Shown one piece after another: positions 1 to 12,361 of a stretch of 64,000 bases of DNA. The notes beneath the pieces are model-generated. The model saw only the letters and a program-made list of their open reading frames with translations, was not told where the DNA came from and searched no databases. Both the position numbers and the translations under genes were made by a program. The DNA lies in assembly GCA_009193035.1 (NCBI GenBank), contig SWDT01000010.1, positions 806,001 through 870,000 on the forward strand, in the 5' to 3' direction. How positions within the stretch are numbered: position 1 is the stretch's first letter; the number at the start of each line of letters is the position of its first letter. The DNA comes from Halicephalobus mephisto. Taxonomy: Eukaryota > Nematoda > Chromadorea > Rhabditida > Panagrolaimidae.

Positions 1-2790
1 TGTTTAAATTTTTCATTTTTAAAATTTTCTTCAATTTTCGCAAAATTGGATACTGTAGAATTTATGACTTCTCTGTAGCCAACTTGCAGAGGTCCCATGA
101 AAACGTCCAAGCCATGTTCTCTGTTAAGCCGTTCCTTGATGACTTCGATGTGGAGTTCGCCCATGGCTTCCAGGATGGTTTGTCCAGTTTCCGGATCTAG
201 TCTGATTCGCAAAGACGGATCTTCGATTGCCAGTTCCCTGAGGGCATTTTCGAAAACATGAATAGATGCACTAGATGGAGGTTCCACAGCGCAAAAAAAC
301 ACCGGATCAGGGAGATAAATGCCTTCAAGAATATCCGCACATTGATCTTTTTTAAAATTCGGTTTCGATTCTATCAAAGTGTCTCCAGTTACGGTAGAAT
401 TCAGACCAGACAAAACCGCAATGTTGCCTTCTGTAACTTTTTCCGCTTGTCGAAAGTCGTCACTGAACGGGATGTAGATCCTCAATCCGGATTCCACTTC
501 TTGTCGATTCAGGTTCAAAACAGAAGCACCATGTTTAAGTTTGCCCTTGTACACTCTCAGATACGATAATTGACCTTTCTTCTTTTCATGCACAATCTAA
601 AAATTACATCATTGTAAAAATTTTCAACTTTTTTTCAAAATTGTCTCAACGCCAATTTTCTAAAAATCTTCAGAATTACACTAATTATAAAATTTAAATT
701 TTTTCAAAATTATCTCAACACCAATTTTTTAGAATTTTTAATTTGATTTTTTTTAATTTTAAATTTTTTAGAATTTTTAACTTGATTCTGGGAGATTCTA
801 AAACATAAAATTTTTGAATTTTTTATTTAATTTTTTTTAATTTTAAATTTTTTAGAATTTTTAATTTGATTTTTTTTAATTTTAGGATTTTTAAAAATTT
901 TTAATTTGATTCTGGAAGATTCTAAAACATAAAATTTTAGGATTTTTAATTTGATTTTTTTAAATTTTAAATTTTTTAGAGTTTTTAACTTGATTCTAAA
1001 GATTTTTTAAAATTTAAATTAGATAAATAAAAAATTTAACAGTACCTTGAAGACTAGTCCGCAGAAATCAGAATCTGGAAGACGATAATCCTTCTCGATT
1101 GGACTCGGCAAAAAATCCACAACCATGTCCAGAATCGGCTCCACCGTTCTCGTGTGCCTCAGGGCGGTTCCGAAACTCACCGGAGCCAGGGATTTGTCTA
1201 CTGTAGACCTTCTGATTGCTTTGATTACTGTATCTGTTGGAAATTCAAAAATATTTTCTGTTTTTAAAAGTTCATCGGCGAATTCATCGTTGATTTCGGC
1301 GATTTTTGAAAACAGATCTTCTCGTCCTAGGATCAGCTCGTCTGAATATCTTTCATTTTCGGATATATCTGTCCAATCGGATTTCGGATTTGATAAATTT
1401 AAATATTTTTTCGAAATTAAATTAATTATTCCCGAAATTTTTGAATTTTCAAAAACAGGAACAGAAATTGAACAAATTTTTTGATTTAATTTTGATTCAA
1501 TTGAATTCAAATTTTTCTGAAAATCCGATCCGATTTTGTCCATTTTGTTCACGAAAAAAACACAAGGAAGTCGAAATTTGCTCGCTTGTTTCCAAACAGT
1601 TAAAGTTTGAGCTTGGACGCCGGCAGATCCATCCAGTACAACTACTGCTCCGTCAAGAACCCTCAGGCATCGTTCGACTTCGAGAGTGAAATCCACATGT
1701 CCAGGAGTATCGATCAAATTGATTCTGTGGTTCCTCCAGAATGACGTCACTGCTGCGGATTGAATAGTGATTCCTGAAAGTTCGGATACAATAATACTAT
1801 GAAAAATTACAAATCAGTTTTGTTACGAAATACTTTCAAGAGTGATTTTTAGAAATAGAAATAGTCTAATGACGGTTATTTCGTAATCATTCATATAAAA
1901 ACCCAAAAATCAACATTATTTCGAAATAGTTTATATATGAATTTTTAAATTTTTAGAAACAGAAATAGTCTAATGACGGTTATTTCGTAATTATTCATAT
2001 AAAAACCTAAAAATTAACATTATTTCAAAGTAATTTATATATCAATAACCAAAATTTCCGAAAAACAGAAATAGCCTACGTGACAATTGTGATTTATGTG
2101 ATGATTATTTCGTAATCTTTGATAACTTCACAGTCAGTCATACAGTATGAAAATCCTTCAATACGAGTTTTTAGAGTATTTAGGGATTGTTAAAATCCTA
2201 AGCTTCAGATGCCGGTACTGTAGAAATGCAAAAATATAAATAATTTCGGTTACGAAATTTGAATTTTCCAAATTTTTTAAACCTAAACTGACCAACGTGA
2301 CGATTTCTCGACTAATTTCTTGGAAATACGTTTTATCTAGATGGATTTCGAAATTTCAAAACCTGGATTATATGAAATGTAAAATTGTCCATTTCCAAAA
2401 ATTAATTTTCATATATAAAAACCCAAAAAATCTCACTTAAAATCTTCAAAAAAAAATTATTTTATTTTTTTTATGCAAATTGTGCAAAATCAAACCTCTT
2501 TCTCTTTCCAAATCCATGAAATCCGTGACCGTGTTTCCGTCATCGACGTCTCCAACGACGGAAGTCAGACCTGTCAAGTACAAAAGTCTCTCGGTTACTG
2601 TAGTTTTTCCGGCGTCGATGTGGGCGATGATGCCGATGTTCCTGATGTCTTTCACGGGCACAACAGGGTACTTGAAATTCTGCAAAATTTTACATAAAAA
2701 AAAATAAAAAAAATAAAATAAAAAACAAACCGATCTTTTTGAAAAAATAAAATTATCTTTAATTTTACTATTTATCAATACCCGTTTCAT
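1..2790 (-). CDS. GFM2: Mitochondrial ribosome-releasing factor 2 (GFM2 / EF-G2mt), 3' end outside the window
   Basis: Translational GTPase expected to act with RRF in recycling mitochondrial ribosomes. The exons I assembled are 2731-2790, 2496-2679, 1046-1773 and 1-596, all joining in phase, and the gene runs off the left edge. The first exon encodes a 20-residue basic leader that could be a mitochondrial targeting peptide. The P-loop AHIDAGKT is at residues 39-46, followed by [20 protein letters not shown], whose VDDG/TDFM wording is typical of GFM2 rather than GFM1. DTPGHVDF (G3) and NKMD (G4) are in the third exon. The last visible exon covers domain II and III, including [11 protein letters not shown] and GELHIEV. 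Domains IV and V are outside. It is divergent from the RFC1 gene, 172 bp away. Small open frames on the other strand here are shadows. Confidence 0.93.
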
Positions 2791-2962
2791 TTTTGAGGTG
2801 ATATAATGGTAAAATTATAGAAGAATATGAAGCAGATGGAAAAGGACAAAGTTGATATATGAAAATTTCAAAAATGGTCTCGAGCAGATTTCGGCTGGAC
2901 CGAAAAGTGCGGGAAAGTTGTTTTTCTTCGTTCCGCTCCTGCTCTCCGTTGGTTATTTCACA
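2791..2962. promoter_or_regulatory. Short shared upstream region of GFM2 and RFC1
   Basis: Only 172 bp separate the start codons of the two divergent genes. This stretch must hold both 5' UTRs and the core promoters, so a bidirectional promoter is likely (inference). I see no clear TATA box or named binding site. Confidence 0.45.
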
Positions 2963-5900
2963 ATGGTATGTTTTTATTTTTTTATTTTTTTTAATTTTAA
3001 ACATTGTGTTATTTTTAGTCGGATATTAGAAAATTTTTCTCACCAGTGAATCAGAAGAAACCACCGGTTTCTCCAAAAAAAAGCGCTTTGAGTTCGGAAA
3101 GGAAGGAAACCGGATCTCCGAAAGCCCTTCCTAAACGCTCCAAAAAACTCGAAGTACCCTCCGAACCCGATGTTCTCACCTTAGATCTCGAAGAATGTAA
3201 GTTTTTTGAAAGTTTTTAAATAGGAAATTTCACTTTTTATATATGAAATTAAATTTTTTATATGAAATTCGACTTTTTATTTACGAAATTCCACTATATA
3301 TAAAATCCAACTTTTTATATGAAATTCAATTTTTTATATACGAAATTTAACTGTGTAATACGAAGTTTAATTTTTAAGCCGATAACGAATGTCCGATTCC
3401 AAAGTCCCTCAAGGCTGATGTTAAGAAACAGAAAAAAGGAGCCAAAAATAGTCGTAAGGTGGTTCTGGACTCTTCAGAAGAGGAGTTTTTTGAAGAATCT
3501 ATTGTTTCGAAGGCTGAAAAGAAAGATGTCCTCAAAAAGCGCTCCAGAAGGTTAGTTGTTGATTCTGAATCTGAAGAGGAATCCAAGTCTTCAAAAAAGA
3601 AGGGCTCTAAAACCCCTTCTCCTGTGAAGAAGACCCCGAAGAAGGTATCTGAAGATGTTTCTCCAATTAAGAAACGCTCCAGAAGGCTAGTTGTTGATTC
3701 TGAATCCGAGGAAGAACGTAAGTCTCCAAAAAAGAAGGGCTCTAAAACTCCTTCTCCTGTGAAGAAGCCTCCAAAGAAGAAGGCCAGGATTGTAGAGACT
3801 TCTGAAGATGAACCTTCTCCCAAGAAGCGTACTGTAAAGGAATCGAGTCCAGAAGTCATGGAGGTTTACTTTTTTGTGAATTTAAAATCTAATCTGAAAA
3901 ATTCCAGATTGATGATGAATCTGATCACGAAAAACAAAAAAGATCCAAAAAACGAAGAAGTAAAGCAAGTCCTAAGATGGAAGATGAGGAATCAGAAGCT
4001 GAATCCAAAAGGAAACGTGGAAGAAGACGAACTCCTCCGAATCAACAGAAACTCGATGCTGTTTTATCCAAAAAAATTCCATCAAACAAACAACTTCCGA
4101 AAAATTTGGAAAAACCGAAAGAACAATTGAAACGAGTTGATCCATTAGCTTTCTTCAGTCCAGGCACGGCTTTGGGTTCTAAATCCTCTCCCAAGAAGAC
4201 TTTGTCAGAGAAAAAAAAGAAATCCGTCATTGAAGTCGAGGAAACTGCGGATGATGATTTCATTGTGGTGCAAGTTGAGCCGAAGAAATCCAAAAATTCT
4301 AGAAAACCACTAGGAGAAATAACCAAAACTCCATCTCCAAAGAAATCGTCAAGTAATACTCCTGAGAAACCTAAAAAACAAAAAGAACAAATTAATCCAA
4401 AAAAACAAAAAAATGAAGTTGTTCATTATCAAACTTTTAATACGGTATGTGTAAAAATGGAAGCTTCTCCTTTGGTGGTCCAGAAGAAGGCGGAACTTCC
4501 GTGGGTGGATAAGTACAAGCCCCAGGATTTGAAGTCACTAGCAGGACAGAGTACTGACAAGGCTCCGGCGAAGAAACTTTTACAATGGTTGAAGGAATGG
4601 GCGAAGAATAATCTTGGAATTAATGGATTAGTGAAGAAATGTAAGCCTAATCCGTTTGCAGCTCAACATGATGGAACTGCATTTAAGGCTGCTTTGTTGT
4701 CTGGACCTCCTGGAATAGGTAAAACTTCAGCTGCTGTTATTTGTTGTAAGGAATTAGGATTGAAGTATGTTGAAATGAATGCATCTGATGCGAGAAATAA
4801 GAAATTACTTTCTGAAAAAACGGCAGAATTACTTGGATCAAGACAAATGGATGAATTTTTGACAGGTGAAATACCTAATAATAAATTAAACGAAATTACA
4901 CATGTATTAATTATGGATGAAGTTGATGGAATGTCAGGTAATCAAGACAGAGGCGGAATTTCTGAAGTTATTCAATTGATAAAAGATTCGAAAATTCCAA
5001 TAATTTGTATTTGTAATGACAGAATGCATCCTAAAATTCGATCATTAGCTAATCATTGTTTCGATTTGAGATTTCAAAGACCAAGAATAGAACAAATCAA
5101 AGCAAGATTAATGACGATAATTGCGAGAGAAAAATTAAAAATTAACAATGATGTTTTAAATGATCTGATGGAAGCTTCAAATCACGATATTCGACAATGC
5201 ATATATAGTTTGCAGTTGATTGCAGCAGGTGCAAGTGGAGTTGTTGAAAAAAAAGATATTTCAGTTAATATTTTTGAAGCAGCAAGAAAAATTTTAAGTA
5301 ATGACACTAATTTGGGAACAAAACAAGAAATGTTTTTCAGTGATTATTCTATTATGCCGTTGTTTGTTCAAGAAAATTACCCAAATGTCAGAGGAGATAA
5401 CATGAGGTTTGTTTTTTTCAATGATAATAGTGGAATTTTGATAATTTAGAAAATTTGGAATTTATTGTACATAATTCTGTACTTTTTTGATTTGAAATTT
5501 ATTGTACATAATTTTGTACTTTTTTGATTTGGAGTTTATTGTACATAATTCTATACTTTTTTGATTTGGAGTTTATTGTACATAATTCTATACTTTTTTG
5601 ATTTGGAATTTACTGTACATAATTTTGTACTTTTTTGATTTGGAATTTATTGTACATAATTCTGTATTTTTTTTATTTAGAATTTATTGTACATAATTTT
5701 GTACTTTTTTGATTTGGAATTTAAATATTTAAAGAAATTTCAAAATTATTTAAAATAAGATGATGAAATTTATGATATTTGATTTCATGTTTGGAATTTA
5801 CGAATTTAGTTATTTTAGATCTTTTTTAAATTAAAAAATATTTAACTTTTTTGCCAAAAAATGTATAAAATTATGTAGAACAGGTTTTTATTTAATTAAT

Positions 5901-7104
5901 AAATGGAAAAAAGTATTTTTTCAGAGTTTTTATTATTAATGATTTATTTCAAAAGGAGTTTGAAGGTTTAAATAATTGTTCTTAGAAGATTTAGGAATTT
6001 ATAGAATTATTTTTATAAAAATTTAGTTTTCTACGTGGTGGAAAAATAGTGATTTTTTTAGGGTTGTTATCTTTTTTGTCATTATTTCCAAAATTCTCTT
6101 CGAAAAGAGTACGTAAGAATTTTTTTCACTTTTTTTGGAGACGGACAGAGAACAATAATCTGACTGTTGTTTTCCAAAAAAAGAACACTTGGAAATTTTT
6201 ACAGATTTTTTTTTCGAAGAAAGTTGAAAATAATGACGAAAAAGATAACAATTCTAAATTTTTTATCAAATGTGAAATGACAAGAATTTGGAATTTGACG
6301 AAAATTTGATTAAAAATTGCTCAATTTTTATATAAAAATTATTTTTTTAGCTCTCAAAGTCATCTTCGAGCTCTAAGACAAGCAGCAACGTGTATTTCTG
6401 ATGCGGATATTCTTGATAAACAAGTTCGTTCTCAAGGTTCATGGAATTTGCTACCAGAATATGGATTGATGTCATGTGCTATCCCTTCGATGTACTTAGA
6501 TGGCCATATGACAGATCAAATTGCTTTTCCATCATGGTTAGGAAAAAATTCATCAGCAAATAAAAGACAGAGGATGATGAGACAATTGGCGACACATGCT
6601 CATTTGAAGGTAACTGGTAATTGTCATGCGATGGTGACGGATTATGTTCCATTATTGAGAGATAAGATGACTAGACCGTTGATTGAGAAGGATGTGGATG
6701 GAATAAGAGAAGTTATAGATGTGTATAATTATTATAATTTAGTGAAAGATGATGCAGAAGCGATTTCTGAACTTGGAGTATGGCCTGGAATGAAGGATCC
6801 AAAAGAAAGTGTTTCGACGAAAGCTAAATCTGCTCTGACGAGAAATTTGAACAAAGAATCGAGATTGTTACCGTATTCTGTTGTTACTGTAGCTAAAGGA
6901 AAGAAAAAAGCAATTTCTGTGGAAGAAGAATTGGACGAAGAAGGACATGTTGTTGAAAAAGTTGTTGGAGGTAATAGTGAAGATGAAGCAGAAGAAGTTG
7001 AAGATGTTCCAGAAATTAAAATTAAAACAGATAAACAAGATTCAAAAAAAGGTAGAGGAGGAGCTACCAGAGGAAGAGGTCGTGGTAGAGGAGCGAAAAA
7101 TTAA
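2963..7104 (+). CDS. rfc-1: Replication factor C subunit 1 (clamp-loader large subunit)
   Basis: Large subunit of the clamp loader that opens PCNA and loads it on primed DNA. Exons are 2963-2965 (only the ATG), 3019-3196, 3379-3863, 3908-5406 and 6351-7104, giving 972 residues with all phases consistent. The N-terminus MSDIRKFFSPV matches the conserved PIP-like start of RFC1. Residues about 15-410 are a charged Ser/Lys/Glu linker with internal repeats (RSRRLVVDSESEEE occurs twice). The AAA+ module starts near residue 418 (LPWVDKYKP). Walker A is GPPGIGKT at 488-495, Walker B is LIMDEVDG near 556-563, and the sensor region RSLANHCFDLRFQRP follows. The RFC1 C-terminal domain ends in an RGRGRGRG tail. 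No BRCT domain is visible between the linker and the AAA+ module, where other RFC1 proteins carry one. An in-frame 39-bp segment, 4445-4483, has GT...AG ends and could be optionally removed. Confidence 0.94.
5455..5725. repeat. Tandem repeat of about 37 bp, 7 copies, in RFC1 intron 4
   Basis: The unit reads approximately GAATTTATTGTACATAATTC followed by TGTACTTTTTTGATTTG. It occurs about seven times head to tail with a few substitutions. Each unit contains the small palindrome TTGTACATAA. The rest of this 944-bp intron is plain AT-rich sequence. Confidence 0.85.
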
Positions 7105-7960
7105 TTTTTTGTATTATTTTTTAACGTATTTTTTTTTATTTTTAATTGGAATTGTAAAATGTGGAAAAATTTGGATTAAACAGATGCAAAAGTTGAATAA
7201 TGTGTTTTTTAAGATTTAAAAATTAGAAAACAGTTGGTTTTTGATTTTAATGTCCAGCTTTTGGACCGGCTGTCGGTGTGATAAATGGACGAATTCGGGT
7301 CAAATGGATTTTTAAAATCCCCGAATTTCCTGGTTTTTGTTTTTTAAGAAAATAAAATTTAATTTTAGTTTAAATTTTTTTAAAAATGTTTGTATTTTAA
7401 AATTTAATTTTAATTAATTTTTTGTTTTAAAGATTTTTAAATTTATTTTTTTATTTTTTTAAAATTTATTTTATTTTAAATTTTAAGTTTTTAAAATTTT
7501 TGAAATTTATTTTTTAGAATTTTTTTATTTTTTTAATTTTTTACGTTTTCTAAAAATTTATTTTTTTGGAATTTTTAAATTTTTTTAAAATTATATTTTT
7601 TAGAAATTTTTAATTTTAGAATTTTTTATTTTTTTTGAATTTTTTTAAAATTTTTCTGATTTTTAAATTTATTTTTTTATTTTTAAAAATTTATTTTTTT
7701 GAAATTTTTTATTTTTTTTGAATTTTTTTATTTTTTAACTTTTTTTAAAATTTTTCTGATTTTAAAATTTATTTTTTTTTATTTTTGAAAAAAAACATGT
7801 GTTTTGAATCCGATATTTTATTTTATTTTTTTTTTCGTGAAAAACCATCGATCGTTTTGAAAACTCTCGACGTCAAAAAAAACAGTTTGCTTAATCCTTG
7901 AAGTTGAAAAAATTTTTCTTCGAGGATTTGACTGTTTTTTAAATTGAAAATTTTTAAAAA
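7105..7960. other. Gene-free AT-rich spacer between RFC1 and the kinase gene
   Basis: Contains the RFC1 3' UTR, long T-rich runs from about 7330 to 7800, and presumably the kinase promoter near the right end. I see no open reading frame of substance and no RNA gene. Confidence 0.6.
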
Positions 7961-10493
7961 ATGAATAATTCTAATTTAAAAAAAATAAATTTAAAAGCTA
8001 TTGAAGCTTTAGAAAATCCGTCGATGTCTTTGGAAGATTTTTTTGAAGATGTTCAAAATTCAAAAATTTCTGATTTTTTGCCGGAAAAAAACAATATTAT
8101 TCAAGGCCAAATTTTTTCTTTTGCTGTTGGTAGAAAACTTGCCCCAGGGCGATATGGAGCCGTTTTTGAATTTTTGAGAAAATCTGACGGAAAACAATTT
8201 GCGGCAAAATTGGAGATTTGTGATCAAAGTTTTAACGGATTAAACATGGATTACAAAGTCCTCAAAGCTGCCGAAAAATCTAATTGTAAATATTTTTGTC
8301 AATTAATCGATCGTGGAAAAATCGAAGGACATTTTAAATTCATAGTCATCCAGAAGGTTGGTTTTTTTAATAAATTAAAATAAAAATAAAATTACGGTAA
8401 AAAGTAAAAAATCATTCGTGGTAAGATTAGTATTTTTTAAAAATATTTGAAGTACTGGTCTTGACGCGAATGATGTTTATTGTTTAATTTTAATTTTGGA
8501 TACTGTATCTAATAAGTTGTGAAATTACGGTAAAAAGAGAAAAATCATTCGTGGTAAGATTAGTATTTTTTAAAAATATTTGAAGTACTGGTCTTGACGC
8601 GAATGATGTTTATTGTTTAATTTTAATTTTGGATACTGTATCTAAAAAGTTGTGAAATTACGATAAAAAGTAAAAAATCATTCATAATAAGATTAATATA
8701 TTTTTAGTAATATTTCAAGTACTGGTCCTGACACGAATGATGTTTATTGTTTAATTTTAATTTTGAATACTGTATCTAATAAGTTGTGAAATTACGGTAA
8801 AAAGAGAAAAATCATTCGTGGTAAGATTAGTATTTTTTTAGTAATGTTTCAAGTACTGGTCTTGACGCGAATGATGTTTATTGTTTAATTTTAATTTTGG
8901 ATACTGTATCTAATAAGTTGTGAAATTACGGTAAAAAGAGAAAAATCATTCGTATCAGGACTAATATTTTTATTTTTACTAACATGTTTCAAGTACTGGT
9001 CCTGACACGAATGATGTTTATTGTTTAATTTTAGTTTTGGGTACTGTATCTAATAAGTTGTGAAATTATGATAAAAAGTAAAAAATCATTCATAATAAAA
9101 TTAATATTTTTATTTTTTAAAATTTTTTTGTGGGATTTTTAAAAATGCTATTTTTTGTAAAATTTAAAATTCAAAAACTTTCAAAATGATTTTTTTTAAT
9201 TTTAAAATTTTGATAAAAATAGAAAAAAAATTTTTATTGTTTTTTGTGAGAATTTAAAAATTATAAAAATGTTATTCATTAATTTTTAAACTTATAATTA
9301 TTGTTTATTAAAATAAAAACAAATCAGATGGAAGAGAACCTTTGGAAACTCCGACATCAATTCATGGAACACCGGTTCAGCGCCCCCACGAGCCTGAGAT
9401 TGGCCATAGAGACCCTGAATGCCATCGAGGAGCTTCATTCCCTCGGATTTGTCCACCGAGATATCAAGGTACAGTCGAATTTGTATATAAAATATCTCCT
9501 TGGGACTGGCCAAGGAGTATCTTTAACAAAGGATATATCATATAGGGGATACATTTGGAGACAGACTAACTAAACACATTTACTCAGACACTATACTATA
9601 ACAAGAGATATGTTATATCAGGGATATCTCATATCCAAGTTCTACTGTACTTCAAGTTTAGAAATTTCGAAATACAGTAGAACTTGGATATAAGATATCC
9701 CCCTTGGACCGGGCAAAACGTATGTTATAAAAAAGGATATATCATAGTGGGGATAAATTTGAAGACAGACTAACCAAAATTACTCACTCAAATCCTATGC
9801 TATAACGTGAAATAAATTATAACGAGGATATTTCATATCCAAGTTCTACTGTAATTATTTTTCATTTTATTGAAATCCTATTTTTAGCCTTCAAATTTCC
9901 TCGTTCACAAAGAAGGTCCCAAAACGAGAATTGTGATTATTGATTTCGGGATTTGTCGATCTTTCAAAACGGCTTCTGGAGAGATTCGAGAACCTCGGGA
10001 GTACTGTACATTCAGAGGGACCACTAGATATGCTTCCTTGAGGTCCCACAACGAAGAGGAACAATGTCCCAAAGACGACCTGGAATCCTGGCTTTATCTG
10101 GTGGTTGAATTCATGACAGGCCAATTGCCCTGGTCGATGTACCGTAAACCAGACCAAGAAAAAGTTAAAAAAATGAAAATTCACGCTAGAACTTCAGAAG
10201 GAGCTCATAGACTTTTCAAATATTGTCCCAGAATCGAGTTCAGAAGAATCATGAATTATCTCGATGGATTGTCCTTCTACAGTCAGCCAGATTACAATTT
10301 TTTGAAACAGATGATTATTCTGGCGATGAAAAATAACGAAATCAAACCAGATGAACCGTACGATTGGGAACAAGTTTCAGAGGAAGAGGATGAATCTGGA
10401 TTCCTGAATAACAACGAAAAAATCAACTCAGAAACCAGCAAACAGACGGCAGATATAATCAGCAGCCTCAACGGAATTCTTTTAGATAAATAA
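7961..10493 (+). CDS. TTBK/CK1-type serine/threonine kinase (worm-expanded family)
   Basis: Exons 7961-8356, 9328-9468 and 9888-10493 join in phase 0 to give 380 residues. The kinase domain begins near residue 56 with FAVGRKLAPGRYGAVFEF. The VAIK-type lysine is K83 (FAAKLE). The catalytic loop HRDIKPSNFLV spans exons 2 and 3 (175-185). The metal-binding DFG is at 198-200. The CK1-group signature FRGTTRYASLRSH replaces the usual APE segment, and DDLESWLYLVVEFMTGQLPW is the TTBK/worm CK1 form. All residues needed for catalysis are present, so it is probably active. An acidic tail follows the domain. Nematodes have many such kinases, often expressed in sperm (family knowledge); I cannot name a one-to-one orthologue. 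Introns 1 and 2 are almost wholly repetitive. Confidence 0.9.
8387..9110. repeat. Tandem array of about 131-136 bp units, about 6 copies, in kinase intron 1
   Basis: Units begin near 8389, 8520, 8654, 8787, 8925 and 9060 with GAAATTACGGTAAAAAG. Each carries ATCATTCG and, about 70 bp later, CGAATGAT, so every unit can fold into a hairpin. The first two units are nearly identical; later ones diverge. Confidence 0.85.
9470..9649. mobile_element. MITE, pogo/Tc1-like ends, copy 1
   Basis: Short non-coding inverted-repeat element of about 180 bp bounded by TA. The left end is TACAGTCGAATTTGTATATA and the right end ATATCCAAGTTCTACTGTA, imperfect inverted repeats. It lies immediately inside the 5' splice site of kinase intron 2. 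The same element is found at 9673-9853 and 60011-60186. CAGTnnAACTTGGATATA termini with TA target sites resemble pogo/Tigger elements (inference from remembered termini). Confidence 0.8.
9673..9853. mobile_element. MITE, pogo/Tc1-like ends, copy 2
   Basis: Same family as the element at 9470-9649 and in the same orientation, 23 bp further on. The left end is TACAGTAGAACTTGGATATA, with a matching inverted right end TATCCAAGTTCTACTGTA. Together the two copies fill nearly all of the 419-bp intron. Confidence 0.82.
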
Positions 10494-10529
10494 TTGTGTT
10501 AATTTTTGAGACATTTTCGTACAAAAACG

Positions 10530-10960
10530 GTGCATTGTATATGGTGTATGGATACATTAAAACAACTCTGATGTATCAGATATATTACATATTTTATTTT
10601 GTGCATCGGTATATTAAGTTCATATCGGTGCGTTTTATGTAATGTATGGATACATTAAAACAACTCTGATGTATCAGATATATTACATATTTTATTTTGT
10701 GCATCGGTATATTAAGTTGATATCGGTGCATTGTATATGATGTATGGATACATTAAAACAACTCTGATGTATCAGATATATTACATATTATATTTTCTGC
10801 ACCGGTATATTAAGTTGATATCGGTGCATTGTATGTAATGTATCAGTATATTAAAACGGTTTTGATGTATGAAATACATTATATTTAATGTGCCGGTAGA
10901 TCAAATATAATATTTGTGCATTGTATTCCACGTATCGATATATCAGTGCAATATCGGTGA
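10530..10960. repeat. Tandem repeat of about 95-104 bp, about 4 copies
   Basis: The unit contains ATGTATGGATACATTAAAAC, then ATGTATCAGATATATTACAT and GCATCGGTATATTAAGTT. Copies are clear to about 10850. They decay into related TATATTA/GTGCATT-rich sequence up to about 11450. Confidence 0.8.
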
Positions 10961-11499
10961 ATTATATTGAGCGTATTAGCACGTTAATACAATAGTAGTA
11001 CATTATATTTTATGTGTTGATATATTAAATAAAACATATGCATTATATTCAATATATCGATATATTAAATTTAATATTGATGAATTATATTTGATGTATT
11101 AGCACGTTAGTGCAACATTAGTATATTATATTTTATGTATCTATATATTAGTACAATATCGATGAATTTTACTCAATATATGAATATATTAAATATAATA
11201 TCAGTGAATTATATTGGGCGTATTAGCACGTTAATACAACATTAGTATATTATATTTTATGTATCTATATACTAAAACGACTCCAGCGTATCAGATAGAT
11301 TATATTCAGTGTATTGATAGGTTAAATTAACATCTGCACATTGTATTTAATGTATTAATATGTTGATATGTAGTGCCAAAAGCTGACAAAACGGTCTTCA
11401 AGTATTTAATATGTTGAATATAATGTAACCAACACATTAGAGTCGTTTAAATGTGCTCATTTTATGTATAGACAACGAAAAGTAATAATTTTTATAAAT

Positions 11500-12010
11500 T
11501 TGATATATATTTATGCAGATATATATGAATGTCTATAAACATTTATGTATGGGAATATATATGCATGTGTATATATAACATATATTATATATATGAGTAT
11601 ATATGTATATATAACATATATGAGTACATATGTGTATATAACATATATTTTATATATGTGTATATAGCATGTATTATATATGCGTATATATAACATATAT
11701 TTTTATATGCATGTGTATATATAGCATGTATTATGTATATGTGCATATGCGTGTATATATAACATATATGAGTATATATGTGTATATATATGTGAATATA
11801 TATGTGTATATAACATATATTTTATATGCGTATATAGCATATATTATATATGCGTGTATATATAGCATATATTTTGTATGTATATGTGTATATGTGTATA
11901 TAGCATGTATTATATATATGTGTATATAACATATTTTATATACACGTGTATATATAACATATATTTTTTATGCAGATGTATATGCAACATGTATTTTATA
12001 TACACGTATT
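11500..12010. repeat. Degenerate TATATG/TATA(C/T)A microsatellite tract
   Basis: About 500 bp of alternating TATATATG-like motifs with embedded GTGTATATA and ATAACATATAT. Open frames seen here on both strands are simple-repeat artefacts rich in Tyr and Ile. Confidence 0.9.
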
Positions 12011-12361
12011 CCATCATCGTATCATCTTGAAAATTCAAAATACACACCGGTCACTTTTGTTTAGACTCGTTTTAAGGACAAGTGAAAAAATCGTTTGTTT
12101 ATGAATTTCACCGCTTGCCTTTTTCGGACACTGACCACTTTTGAATAGGAGAAAATTCGCTTAAAAGTTTTTCTTAAACAAAGTTGATTTTTATCTTTTC
12201 CGTTTCTATGTTATTTTTTATATTTTTATTTGGTTGTTATTTTAGAATACGGGGTTTAAATATTTTTTTGAAGAAAATACTGATCGAGAAAAGCGGGAAA
12301 ATAGATGAATAACATCCGAAAGGTCGTGGTTACCTTTTTACAGAAAATACCGCCGATTGGA

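Noticed and set aside
258..569. Plus-strand open frame over the GFM2 exon
   Set aside because: It is the antisense shadow of a well-matched GFM2 exon and has no family features.
3374..3859. Minus-strand 161-residue frame rich in Ser/Phe/Glu
   Set aside because: Mirror of the low-complexity Ser/Lys/Glu linker of RFC1; no independent support.
11511..11929. Tyr/Ile-rich frames on both strands
   Set aside because: Produced by the TATATG microsatellite.
10494..12010. CRISPR-like spaced repeats
   Set aside because: The repeats are contiguous tandem units without unique spacers, and the genome is eukaryotic.
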